Of a stretch of 64,000 nucleotides of DNA, positions 31,487 to 43,500 are shown piece by piece; positions within the stretch are counted from its first letter, which is position 1; every line of letters begins with the position of its first letter. The notes under the pieces were generated by a model, which was not told the DNA's origin, ran no database searches, and saw nothing but the letters and a program-made list of their open reading frames with translations. The stretch is taken from the NCBI RefSeq assembly GCF_028583425.1, contig NC_072800.1, positions 94,829,001-94,893,000 of the forward strand. Reading direction: 5' to 3'. Source of the DNA: Eublepharis macularius (lineage: Eukaryota; Chordata; Lepidosauria; Squamata; Eublepharidae). Made by a program: the position numbers and the translations under genes.

Positions 31487-34231
31487 AATGTTGTAACAAC
31501 ATTCCGTGTATCTGTAATGCAAACTCAATCTAATGTGCGCTTTTTAAAAACATACTGCAAGGAAGTTGCTCCCAAGGAGGTACTTGCAGACGGCTGACGC
31601 CTCGTCTGAATTTTCTGCTTTTCCTCCGTTGCTCTAATTAAGCTCATTACATTTTGCGCTGTACCTCTGCACCCTGACCCTCTCCTTTGCAACACCCCTT
31701 CCACCTTCGGACTGGGCTATAAGGGCTCAGGGATCTCAGACAAAGGGAGCTTTGATGCCAAGAAGTTTCTACCCCGGAAATCTTGTGGGTCTTTACGGTG
31801 CTCCTGGACTTGAGAGTCTTGAATGGGAAGATGTGGTGCTCTTCTGCCTTTCCCGCTGCTTGCTTGCTCGCAAGAAACTGCCACGTATCAGGAACCAGAT
31901 GCAGAGGAGGAACCATCGCCTTGGACTAAAGTGAGGCCATCCCATATTGGCCTGGAGGGGACATAGTTGGAAAGGGGTACCTGGACAAACATTCCAGCAT
32001 GAGCTTTTGTGGGTCACTCACAGGGCACTTCTTCAGACAGATACTGTGAAGGAAACACCAACCAGCCTTTGGAGCCCCCCCCCCGAACTCTGCACACACA
32101 CACACACAGGCATCAAAGCCCTAAGCAAGCTGGTTCTTTGCAGCACAAAACCCTCCACCAGCTTAAAGCAATGCTTCAGGCTGATTTGCCGGGATCTTTT
32201 CCCAAACCAGCTTGCTCCTTGCAGTACGTGCTGGGAACTGTGGTTCCAGCTCACCCTTGTTCTCGCGCAGGATGGGCTTCTTTGGTTAAGGCCGTCTTGA
32301 CCAGCGGCCCACTCAGGGCTGTGGTCTTCTGCATGCCCTTGGCAGCGAGTCTCTTTCAGATCTCCAGCACAGATGGGAATAAACTGCACAGTGTTTCCCC
32401 CACGCCCACCCGGGATGTGAAACCCGATAGCCCAGGCCTACGACTGCTTACTCAGAAATAGCTCCCACTAGTGGGATTTATTCTCAAGTACTTCAGCACA
32501 GAAAAACAGCCTTTGTTGGCCAGAAGACGAGTTTGATTTCAACTGGAGCCTGTCCTGCTCCCGTCTCACGCAGACAGCATGCACCATGGAGCCTAGGAGG
32601 GAAGAGGGCTGCCAATTCTAGGGTGGGAAATTCCTGGGAAATTGAGGGCAGAGCCTGGGATGAGCAGAGCCCTCCGAACCTGCCATTTGCTCCAGGGGAA
32701 TGGATCTCTGTTGTCTGAAGACTGGTTGTAATTCCAGGAGACCCCTGGGCCCAGCTCAAAGTGGGCATCGGGGAGGGGGGGGAGTCCAAAAGGTGGGTCT
32801 GAGTCTGTTGTGCAACTGCTGCATGGGTGTGTGAGTATGCACGTGTATGTGTGTGTGCAGGGTGGGGGAATCGTCTGGTTCTTGCTTCTCTTTCCCCAGA
32901 GATCTTTAATTAAACATCTACAGCCGTGATTTGCAGGAGGAGAAAGCAAGCAGGATTTGGGCTGAGGAAGGGGGAGGGGTGGAGGAGGGAAACGCCTTGA
33001 GGCTGGGCACTGCCTTGCTGGAAAGTTACACAGAGAAAAAAATGCAGGCTGGAAGCGAGCAAGGACTAAAACCCAGAGTCTGCCTCGACCTCCTTTCAGG
33101 AAGGGCGGCCACACTGGGTGCTGCAGCAGCATCTCAGAAAGCCTCGCGGAAGGAAGCTCTGGCTCAGGGCAGCGCCTTCACCTTCCCAAGCAGCTTCCAC
33201 TTCAGTAAGCGGAATACGGGATGGATTTGTCTTCAGTTCTTTGCAAGTTCCACTTCTACAGTTACTTCCTTCGTTCCCCTTTTCACGGAAAAGGGTCCTA
33301 AGGACTCCCAGCCTAGTTTTTGGCTGGGTTGTTCTGTTTTAATGTTTTGTGCGGAGATATACACAAAGTCTCCTGGTTGCAGTTTCCAGAATGTTTTCTG
33401 TCAGCAATTTTTTTGTAGTCCTCTTTGGCTTTGCTTAAAGGCTTCCCCTTCCTGGCTCCGCAGGACTCTCCGAGGCTTTGGGCTCCCCCGTGGGAGTGCA
33501 TCATGGCCCGGGCTTGCCAGAGCAGGCCGCCCAGCACAGGCCTGCCCGCAGGCCGCTACAGAGGCAGCACCCAGGGTGCCTCCCGGGCGGGCAGCGGCCA
33601 GCTGGGAACTTCCCCGGAGAGCGCCAGGGCTGATGCGCCCGGGAAGAAGCCGGCGGGGCAGGCGGGGCAGCCCCCCCCCCAGCACAGGACCTGCGGCAAC
33701 GGGAAAGGGATGCCGCGGAGCCAGGCGGGAGGGAGCACCGCTGCTCCTGGGGGCGGGCACAGCGGCGGCGGGGAGGCCGCGGGCGAAGGGGCTGACGGGC
33801 CGGGCAACACCCCGGGCTGCAACACGCTGCGCCTGGCGCCGGTTCTAGCGTCCCGACTCCCGCCAGAACGGTTGCGGACACGGCGTCGCCCTTGGCCCGG
33901 TCCAGTGCTCGGCCAAGAGCCAGCCCGCCTGGCTCCTCACAGGCGCGGCGACGGACGCCGACCGGGCACCCAGGCTGGCCTCCAGTCCGAGCGCCTCGCT
34001 GCCCTGGCTCGGGAGCCACGCTGTCCCGCCTGGGCATCACAACAACCCTGCGCGGCGGGCCGCTGGGCGCTTCCGACCGGGGCGTCTGCTTTGCAAAAAC
34101 TCAAAGGAGCCGAGCGGGCGGCCAGGGACGGCCCAGCCGGGAAGAGCCGCCGGCCGCGCCTTGTCGCGCAGCGCCGCCCGCCCCGCCCCAACAGCTGCAC
34201 CCGGCGTCCACCCCCCCCCGCGGCCCAGGGG

Positions 34232-34248
34232 CTGCTGGGAAATGTAGT
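34232..34248 (-). promoter_or_regulatory. ZNF143 (SBS) motif
   Basis: Minus strand reads ACTACATTTCCCAGCAG, matching the well-known CpG-island promoter motif ACTACAATTCCCAGCA at all but one position. It lies about 270 bp upstream of the candidate ATG. Confidence 0.75.
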
Positions 34249-34516
34249 CCCCGCCCGCCCATCCGTTCCGGGCGGCTCCTCGCAGCACCGACCCGGCGGC
34301 GCGCCAGGCAGCCTGAGCGCCGCCCCCCCGCCAAGCGCGCGCAAGGCCCGCCCGCCGGAGCGGCTGCAGGAGGGGCCTGGCGGGGCCGGGGAGGGCGCCG
34401 ATCCTGCGGGCTCCGGGGCCGCGCCCCGCCCCTGCCTGCCCGCCCCTCCCGCGCGCGGCCCCGGTCTGCCCGGCGCAGGCGGCGGCGCTCCCGCCCGCTC
34501 GGGGTCCGGCCCGCGG

Positions 34517-34540
34517 ATGGCCGTCGGGGCTGCCGCGCAG
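34517..34540 (+). CDS. ZNF467: ZNF467 candidate exon 1 (start codon)
   Basis: ATG followed by codons for MAVGAAAQ and a near-ideal donor (GCGCAG then GTAAGG) at phase 0, which is the phase required by the KRAB-like exon. It lies in the CpG island. The frame is open further upstream, the Kozak context is only moderate (G at +4, C at -3), and no transcript evidence is available. Confidence 0.5.
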
Positions 34541-37500
34541 GTAAGGAGGAGCGCCCGGACCGGACCGGCCGTCGTCGCGCGGAGGGATCGGCCTGCCCGG
34601 CCCGGCCGCCAAAGGGCCGCAGGAGGCGCAGGCGCGGGCCAGGCCGGCTGGCTGGCGGCAAAGGGCCCGCCCGGAGCCACGCGCTCCCCGCCCCGGCCAA
34701 GGGACCGGAGATCGCCGGCCTGCCCGTCCCGCGGAGCCGCCCAGCCGTGGCCAGGAACGGGAGCCCCCGGCCTGCAGCACGGGCGCGCCTGGAGGCCGAA
34801 GGGGCCGCGGGAGCCTCCTGCTCGGCAGCCCGGGGCGGCTCGGGGGGCGGCTGGAGGCCGGGGGAGCGCTCGGCACGTGCCCAGGCGGCCGGCTTTGACA
34901 GGCCGCGGGTCCTCGGCCGGGGCTGGCGGCGCCTCGGGGCTCGGCACCAGAAGGCCGGGCGGAAGGGGCCGCGGCCGGGCCAGACCAGCCTCCAGCCGCC
35001 CGCAGCAGCCAGCCGGGCGCTTTGGCGGGCGCAGCAGCAGGGCGCAGGAGGGCAGAGGCTGGTCCCTGCCCCGACGGCGCCCCCGGCCCGCGATGCGGAG
35101 GCTGCCTGCCTCTGGACGGGTCGGGGAGGCTCCCTGCGGTCGCCCCGGCGGGCAGCCCAGCCGCCGAGGCGCCGCCCCTCCGCGCCCGCGGGCCCCCGCC
35201 TGAGCGCGTGGCCGGAGGCTCAACCCGCCGCTGAGCTCGGGAGCGGCCCGCGCTGGGGGGCGGTGGCAGGGGCGATGATGAGGCCGGCCGCTGCTGGAAG
35301 CGGGAGGGTGCGGGCCGGGCTGGGCCAAGGGGGCTGCGGGGGGCACCTCGGGGGCTGCGGGGCAGGCGCCTGGCGGAGGGGTCCGTGCCCCCCCCGCCCA
35401 GGGGGTCCAGGAAGGCCGATATAACGCGCGGGCCGAGATGCGCCGGTTGGCGGCTTGCCCGAAGCCGAGCGGCTGCTGGTGCCCTTGTGCCAGCGTAGGC
35501 CTAGGATCATGCCAAGAAGCATCAGACCATCCGGCCCTGCTTGGTGCCTCTCCGCTCACAAGCGGGCAGTGATGGAGGCGGCTCCCTGCCGCTGTGTAGC
35601 TCCTCAGTCTCTTGCGGCCAGAGGTAGACTGCATCGGCACAGGGAGGCTCTTGTAACCTGAGCGTGGCGCACACGCCTCCTTTTTCGAAGCCGTTTATTT
35701 TCCAGAGGCTGCCCTCCTGCCCATCTTGGGCCACCCCAGCGGCTCGTGGCCATTGCAGCCTCCTGCAGCAGTGGCTGCCCCAAATGCCTGCAGAAGGGGG
35801 GCTGCCCTTGTGTTCTTCCTGCACCTGCTGCTAACCACTTCCACGGGGTGTGGAGACCGGCGAGGCCTTCCAAACCAGAGTGCCGCCCTCCCGCCCACTG
35901 GCTTCCATAGGCTTAGAAGGGCGGGACTCCGCTTGGCGTGGCCCCATCCCCAGGGCCAGTGCTGGAGGTTCCACATGCTCTGCCGCTCTTTCTGGAGCAG
36001 CCGCAGGGGAGGGGGCCAAGCACTGGAGCAGGGACTGGGCCTCCGGGGCTGGGGGCAGCAGAGCAGTAGTGGAACCGCGGTTTGCATCTGTTGATCCTCT
36101 TTTTGAATTCATTTATTTTCTTTGTTTATACCCCACCGTTTCCCCAGTGGGGGACCCCAACTGGCTTACATCATTCTCCTCTCCTCTATTTTATCCTCAC
36201 AACCACCCTGTGAGGTAGGCTAGGATGAGAGTGAGTGACTGGCCCAAAGTCACCCAGAGAACTTCCATGGCAGAGCAGGGTTTGAACCTGGGCCCTAGTC
36301 CGACACTCTAACCCCTGCACCACATTGTCTGTCGTACTGGTATGTGGCATCAGACAGAGGTGCCGGGGCTCAGCTGGGTGCCCCTCTCCCCTTATCCGCA
36401 CATGTTTGGGGGTTAGTTGGAGGTGACTCGGCTGGGAGGGAAAGGCGCTTTGCATGTGCTCAGCCTTTGCTTAGGAACTTACTAGCTCAGTGGAAGAAAC
36501 CCACTTTCTCAGCACCCCCCCCCCCCAGGACTGGGCTTGTGGGACCCCTGGAAAGACACATTGCTTCCCCCCCCCCCAGTCCCATGCGCTGCATCTGTCC
36601 AAGAGCCACTCCCAGTAAAATCTGGAGCTGTGAGCAGCAAGGAGATTTGGAGGGAGGGGCGAGAAAGGAAAAGCAGGCTGCCGTGCCAAGAGGGAACACA
36701 CGGGAGGTGACGTGGAAGGGGAAAAGGAAAGGGGGGCAGGAGGGGGCCTGCAGGAAGAGGAGGGGATAAAAGGGCGGGGGAGGCGGGGAGAGGCAGCCAT
36801 GATCCAGGAAGTGGTGGGTGGTCCGGCTGAGAGGATGATAAAGACATGGGGGGGGGCAGGCTGGCTCTGCATTCCCCCTTCCATCTTTCTGCCTTGCCAT
36901 TGTTGGCACGCTGGCTTGGGACGGGAGAAATGAGACAGGTTCAAAGATTTCCAAATGTCTCTTGTTCTTTCTGCCCCTTTAATCCAGCTTGGAAACATGA
37001 TTCAGAAACAGAACAGTGAATTGTTAGTATGGTGGGGCGGGGGGGGGGGGGGAATCAAAAATCCACTTCAGCTGGTACAAAATGTGGCTCTGCCTTCTTG
37101 CTGTCAGGCTCCTCCGCTCAGGGCCACAATCCCACTAGCCCCGAACCTCTTTCACTGGCTGCCCATTTGGTTCTGAGTGCTGGGGCTCAGGCCTTTGTGG
37201 TTGCTGCCCCATTGTTTTGGATCAGGGAGAGGCAGGCACCAACCCTGCCATTGATACTTCAGGACAGAATGAGGTGATACGACAACCACCTTCAAGTATT
37301 TGAAGGGCTGCCATATAAAGGATGGCGCAGAGTTGTTTTCCACTGCCCCAGAAGGTCGGACCAGAACCAGTGGGTTGAAATTAAAAGAGTTTTCAGCTAA
37401 ACATCAGGAAGAACATCTTGATAGTTAGAGTGGTCCCTCGGTGGAACAGGCTTCCTCGGGAGGTGGTGGGCTCTCCTTTTTGGAGGTTTTTCAGCAGAGC

Positions 37501-40500
37501 CTAGATGGCCACCTGACAGCAATGCTGATTCTGTGAACCTAGACAGATTGTGAGAGGGAGGGCAGGAAGGGTTACACCGGTGCTTAGTTCTCATGGCCCT
37601 TCTTACATTCCCAGGGTAATGCTGATCGCCACCTTAGGTTCGGGAAGCAATTTTCCCCTGGGCCAGTTTGGCTAGGGATCCTGACAGTGTGTTGCCACCT
37701 TCTGGGCATGGAGCAGGGGTGACACTGGGGGTGCATGTGGGGGGAGGTAGTTGTGAATTTCCTGCCTTGTGCAGGGGGTTGGACTAGATGACCCTGGAGA
37801 TCCCTTCCAACCCTATGATTCTAGAAAAGGAAAGGTATAGAACTGCAACGAAAGGGCCTAGATCTTTTTTGTAAAAATGAAAGGTGGAAATTCAAAGGAC
37901 TGGCAGGCCCATTGTTAGAACACTATTACAATTCAGTTGCTGATTTAAAAAAAAACACACCCTATAAAGCCCAAAGTAGTGGCGACTGCAGCAGGAACTG
38001 AGGCACAAAGAGTGGTTGCTGCATCTGTGAGATTCGGAAAATCTGAACTTTCCCACCCATCACAGCAGGCCCTCCATGTTTTCCTGTCATCTTTCTCTAA
38101 ACGTTTCAGTCAAGCATGTTTAGGAAAGACTGGAGAAAAGCCATGGGAACCCCAGGAGATGCCTGAATGGGGGGAGGGGGGAACCACTTCTAAAAGCACT
38201 AGACCTGGAGCACTGGGCCCGCATGGGAAGGGGCAGCCTCCCCTAATGCTGGAACTGGGGGAGGGGCGCTCTGTGAAGTTGAGGGGCAGCAGATACAGGA
38301 TGGAAAAAAGGAAATACTTTGTTACTTGATTTTTGCAAGCACCGAGTCATTACTGACCCATGGGGGGACGTCGCATCACGACATTTTCTTGGCAGACTTT
38401 TGTTATGGGGTGGTTTGCCGTTACCTTCCCCTGTCATCTACACTTGACCCCCAGGAAACTGGGTACTCATTTTACCGACCTCGGAAGGATGGAAGGCTGA
38501 GCCACTCAGTGGCTTGTGGGGCCTTTTAGTGGGGTTTAGCTGCAGGCGCTTTGGGGGCAAGGGGGTAAATGGGTTTTTACTGTAGTTTGTGAGCTTTTAA
38601 TTTTTGGAATTGTAAAGCCACCTTGAGCCACAAAGAAACGGTGGGATGTAAATATTTTAGTAAATAAGTGATGAAAGGAAACCTCCATGTGTGGGAGCAG
38701 TAAACTCCTGAATGCCGGGACTCAACATACGGGGGGGGCCTTGACCTCTCTGCCCTGTTTGTGGGCTCTCCGGGGCCTCTGGTTGTCCACTGGATACTGG
38801 ACTAGAGAGACTTCTGGTCTGACCCAGGGTTGTTTCCAGGATAATGTGATGGAGCCATGCATGCGGCAGCATAGTGGTCGGCTCGCCGGGATGCAGATCG
38901 GCACTCTGCTGGTTCGACTCCCACGATTGCCTTGAGCTCAGTGGGTGGCTTGGGGAAGCCCCTCCTCTCAGCCCAGCTCCCCAGCTGTGTTGTGGGGATA
39001 AGAATGACACTGACGTTGTTTACCCCTCCGAGCAGGGCACTAATCTGTCCAGAAGACCGGTATATAAGCACAGTTGTTGTTACTATGCTGTGCTCAACCT
39101 TTTGGAGGAAGGGATAAAAATGTTTAGGTAGAAATCAAGAACGATGGTGTTTTAGCCTTAACGTAAAGGGTTCTGCTGAGACGGGTGAGAGGAAGGGCCG
39201 GGTTTAAAAGCCGTGGGTGCCGGGCGGCCGCCTCCAGAAGCACTTCTCCAGGCGGGCGGGCGTCATGACTTGAAGGCTTTTCAGCCTGTATTGCTGTATA
39301 AATGGGCGGCATTTATGGACCAGAGCAGCGTTAGCATTCTGGTGTACTAACATGCGTACTTACCAGCCATGGACACTTAAGCATCAGCTGGCATGTCTGT
39401 GTGTGTGCGAGAGAGAGAGAGAGAACCAGAAAGCGTCCCGTTCTCCCATGGCTAAACGTCATAGTAGGGAGAAAGAGCCCACGTGGCCTTCTCTTTGTTT
39501 TCCTCTGTGGAGTATTTTTTCATGATGGGGAAGCATTCCAGCAGCTGCGATCTGGATCCTGAGGCGATCCAAGTCCACTTCCCTGATCTGGTGGCCAAAA
39601 GGGGACCTCTGAGCGAGGCAAGTCCCCTGGCAACTGAGGAGACGTTGCCAGCCAAGCTGTGAGTTCGGAGGGGGGCCGGGGATGGGGGGGGAGGCTGATG
39701 GAGGCACCGGAGAGCAGGGGGGCATTTAGGCCTTACCCCAAAGGGCTCAGCTGCCCAGCTGAGGCTCAGCACCTTGGAACTCCTCCTGTTCCTCAGAGAC
39801 CTTTTGGGAGCCCCCCCCCCAAAAAAGGTTCAGAGGTTCAGGGAAATCAGAGGTCCCGATCCTGTTCTCAAAGGATTTGCTGTCGGGGACCTGGGGCACA
39901 GCCGCGGGGGGCTGAGCACCAGGCGTAACCACGGACTCGTTTCTGCAGGGAAGGCTCTGTGGTGGACTGGGGGGTGGCTTAGTGGAAGCAGCGGTGGAGG
40001 AGCCCTGCTGCGGCTGCTCGGGAGATACTCCTGGCCTGTCTGACCATTTTCCCAGATGCCCCACGGTGATGCTCTTGAAGGTCGGGATTATTTCGAGACT
40101 GGGAGGGGGGTGGCAGCTGCGGATCCCTCAACTAGACACGGGCTTGAAGTGCTGATACAGACCAGTGGGAGGACCCCCCCTTAACCTGGCCCCGCCTGAC
40201 CCTGGCCTTTCGCTGTCGCAGGTGCCGGTGAGGTGTGAGGACAGAGCTCTTCAGTTTGCCTCAGAGCGGTGGAAGGACCGGGCTGCCCCCGAGGATGCCA
40301 TGCGGGAGAATTTTGGTTCCACAATTGCTCTTGGTAAACCCTCTCTGACTGCTTCGGCCTCCAGATGGTGAGGTGGGGTGGTTGGCATCGCCAGGCAATC
40401 TCTCCGTCTACTTCCCCAGCTGCTCCATCCCTCTGGCACGGGCATGCCAGGAGCTGCTCCTGTTCTTCCTAGAGAGACCTTGGAAATGAAGTAAAGAGTC

Positions 40501-43500
40501 CAGTAGCTCGATGGTTGTTGGGGGTTTTCCGGGCTGTATTGCCGTGGTCTTGGCATTGTAGTTCCTGACGTTTCGCCAGCAGCTGTGGCTGGCATCTTCA
40601 GAGGTGTAGCACCAAAAGTCTTTTGGTGCTACACCTCTGAAGATGCCAGCCACAGCTGCTGGCGAAACGTCAGGAACTACAATGCCAAGACCACGGCAAT
40701 ACAGCCCGGAAAACCCCCAACAACCATCGTTCTCCGGCCGTGAAAGCCTTCGACAATACATAGTCCAGTAGCTCCTTTAAGACTAACCAACTTTATTGTA
40801 GCATAAGCTTTCGAGAACCACAGCTCTCTTCGTCAGATGCATCTCACTTCCATTGTCACTTCTGTCGATGCATCTGACGAAGAGAGCTGTGGTTCTCGAA
40901 AGCTTACGCTACAATAAAGTTGGTTAGTCTTAAAGGTGCTACTGGACTCTTTGCTATTTTGCTACTGCAGACTAACACGGCTAACTCCTCTGGATCTATG
41001 ACCTTGGAAATGAAGGAGACCCAGTTGCTGGGATGGAACGGAAATGCCAGAATTCAGTTGGCATAAATTGGCCCTGGTGCCATGGGGGTCCCTGAGTCAC
41101 CCCCCGTTTGCCCCCTTACCAAAGAGGACAAGCTGAGAAAACAGCAGCGTTCCAAGTATGTGGCACACAAACACCCTTTACGTTCCCCTGGGCAGCACCT
41201 TGGCCAGATGCTGCTCTCGCACACAGCTCTGAAAAGGCCACCCTTCCCGCTTTCTGTAATTCAGGAAGAGACAGGCAGTTTTAATCCTGCCCCCTGGAAA
41301 TATGGGAAATGTGGACCAGGTTGCAGAGTGGCCTGTTGTGATTTGGCAGTCACCTTTTTGAGGCTTATTATACAAGAGCCTGTGGTCTCTTCCTGTGGCC
41401 GTGGTGCACAGCGCACTAGAGGCTGGGGGTTCGGAGACCACAGAAGTGCTCACCTTTGAACAAATGTTGCCTTTGTGGAGTGTCTCCTTGTGCAGACCTG
41501 TGGAATGGATTTGGTTCCAAAATGGAGGTGCTGTCTTCGGGTCATAAACTAATACATAGTGCTTCACAGTAAGCTGCACATAACAGATCCCAGGAGCAAG
41601 CAGTCCATGGAAAACTTTATGAAAAATGCCCATCTTAAAAACCCTCTTGTGAAAGTGGGTCAAGTCTGTGTAGATCGAGCCTTTTCAGGGAATGCTGCCA
41701 TGTGCAGGTTCACACACGCATCTTCATCGTGGCATGACCGCAGGCGCCCCAGGCAGAGCTTCACATTGCCTGGAGCACACTCAAGGCATCGCTTCTTGGT
41801 GGAGGGAAGATGATGTTGGGAGATGTACGTGCATGTGTGAATCAGAGCAGAGGACCTGGGCAGAGGCTGCCTTGCGTCCACGGGGTCTGCCAGCTCCCCT
41901 CCCTGCCCAGCAAGGATTGAGTGGGAGGGAATTTCACCCAGCCAAGCAATTTCTTCCTTTTGTGTCTTGCAGGGTCCCCCACTGCCCAGCCGGGGATTGA
42001 GGAAGGTGGTCTGCCTCCAGTCAAAGCTCAAAGGGGAGCAGAGACCAGTGACGCTCCTGGAGGCAGCCATGCTGGTATGAGAGACAAAACGAGCTGCTGG
42101 GAGAGAGGTGCGTGATCCTGGAGGGTGGCGCCCCAGCATTATGATTGTAATAATAGCATTTGATTTATATACCGCCCATCAGGACAACTTATGCCACGCT
42201 CAGAGCGGTTTACAAAGTATGTCATGAGGTGGGTGGGGCTGAGAGAGCTCTGAGAGAGCTGTGACTGACCCAAGGGCGCCCAGCTGGCTTCGAGCGGAGG
42301 AGTGGGGGATCAAACCCGGCTCTCCAGATTAAGAGTCCCACCACTCTTAACCACTACACCAAACTGGCTCTGTATGGCATGGCAAGATATCCTGAGGCAC
42401 ACCCCTCAAAGCAGTTGTGGGGAGCTGTTGGAGTGGAGCGCAGTCAAGGGGGTTAGCAAAAGGCAGGGCTGTTACCAGAGGGAGCCTGCCGCCCAGTTTA
42501 GGGGGTGGCTGGGGCAGTGGCCGTCTGCCTCATTGAGCCTGCTATGATTTCTTTGCTTCTGAAGCGGGGTGTTTTATTAAAGCACAGAGTTGACAGGGCC
42601 CTGCGCCTGAGGCCTCATGGCTCAGTAGTTCACCCCTCTGACCTGGAACTGCATACCCAGACCGACCATTTATCTTCTGTCCCCCCCCCCTTCCCCTGGC
42701 TCAACAGGAATTGTACCCCCGGAAACTGAGGGCACGGTGAGAAGTGAGCAGCAGCCAGGAGACCCCCAGAGAGGGCCCGGAGACCCCAAGGGCCCAGAGA
42801 GAAGTTGCCCAGGTAAGGGCCTCACCCTCCTCATCTGCTGGGAAGAGATGTTCTGAGTGAGTGGTGAGTGCTGGGCCACCAAACCCCCAGGGAGGCCAGG
42901 AGGGGCTCCGTCACCTGCTGAGCATTAAGGTTCCTAGAAGGACAGCGTAATGCAGCGGGGCGGGATTGAAGAACTGGAAGGGGGGAACACATCGTCCCTC
43001 ACAGAGGCCACCTCCCGAGCCCATCCATTAACTCACAGCTCTGCTTCTCTATCAGAATGCCTTTCTGAGCAGTTCTGATTTGCATATTGAATGAAACAAG
43101 AGCGGCACAGGGCCCTTCCTGACCTCTGAAGAAGCTGGGCGCCACGACAGAGAATGCCCATGAACAGGCAGTTGCCAGTTTTACCTGTTTGCAGGGTGGC
43201 ACCTTTGGGAGGCTTTCCTTAGTTGAGCGAAGCTGTCGCAGCAGAACGTAACAGGCGAGGCGGTCTGCAGGTGCGTGAGCCCAGTGCCGGTAAGGGCTTT
43301 GGAGATGGTGGTTAGAATCTGGAATTGAACCTGGTCACTGATCAGTAACCAAGGAAGTATCTGCAGAAGCAGATTTCTCTCTGCCCCGACAGTAGCTGGC
43401 CCACAGCATTCTGTATCTACTGGAGTTTCTAAGCTGTCTTTAAGGGCAGACCTATGTAGAGTGCACTACAGTAGCCTAGCCACAAGGTAACTATAGCATG

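Larger units (their letters stand above)
29831..33420. other. Intergenic, repeat-rich
   Basis: Holds SINEs at 30046-30302, 31062-31305 and 31308-31486, an L2-like tail at 30303-30760 and a GGCTGCCAATTC-family piece at 32605-32757. Open frames at 32931-33848 run into the next CpG island and show no domain. No gene recognised. Confidence 0.65.
33420..35450. promoter_or_regulatory. CpG island promoter of ZNF467
   Basis: Two kilobases of extreme GC and CpG density. It covers the candidate start exon at 34517-34540 and a ZNF143 site at 34232-34248. The very long open frames on both strands are a result of stop-poor composition and not genes. Confidence 0.75.
34541..40221 (+). other. ZNF467 intron 1 (5.7 kb)
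   Basis: Contains the rest of the CpG island, SINEs at 36105-36335 and 38868-39100, a CR1 3' end at 37260-37830 and a GA microsatellite at 39407-39423. No DUF3669 exon, which often precedes KRAB in sauropsid zinc-finger genes, was found. Confidence 0.65.
40334..41972 (+). other. ZNF467 intron 2 with two adjacent hairpin elements
   Basis: Contains the perfect palindrome 40509-40729 and the inverted repeat 40763-40985. The rest (41000-41972) is unrecognised. Confidence 0.7.

Noticed and set aside
33425-35640. Open frames of 500-590 codons on both strands
   Set aside because: They sit in an extreme GC/CpG island where stop codons are rare, overlap each other in several frames, are rich in Ala, Arg, Gly and Pro, and show no domain.
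36755-36775. TATA-like GGATAAAAGGGCGGGG
   Set aside because: It lies in a purine-rich intron stretch with no start exon or donor following it.
39522-39659. Candidate ZNF467 exon beginning ATGATGGGGAAG and ending before GTGAGT
   Set aside because: It would leave at phase 2, while the KRAB-like exon must be entered at phase 0, and the encoded text matches nothing. It may be an untranslated exon at most.
34541-40221. DUF3669 exon expected upstream of a sauropsid KRAB exon
   Set aside because: Searched for by eye with the usual residues (NLLKNRNFW, LPPG) and not found.
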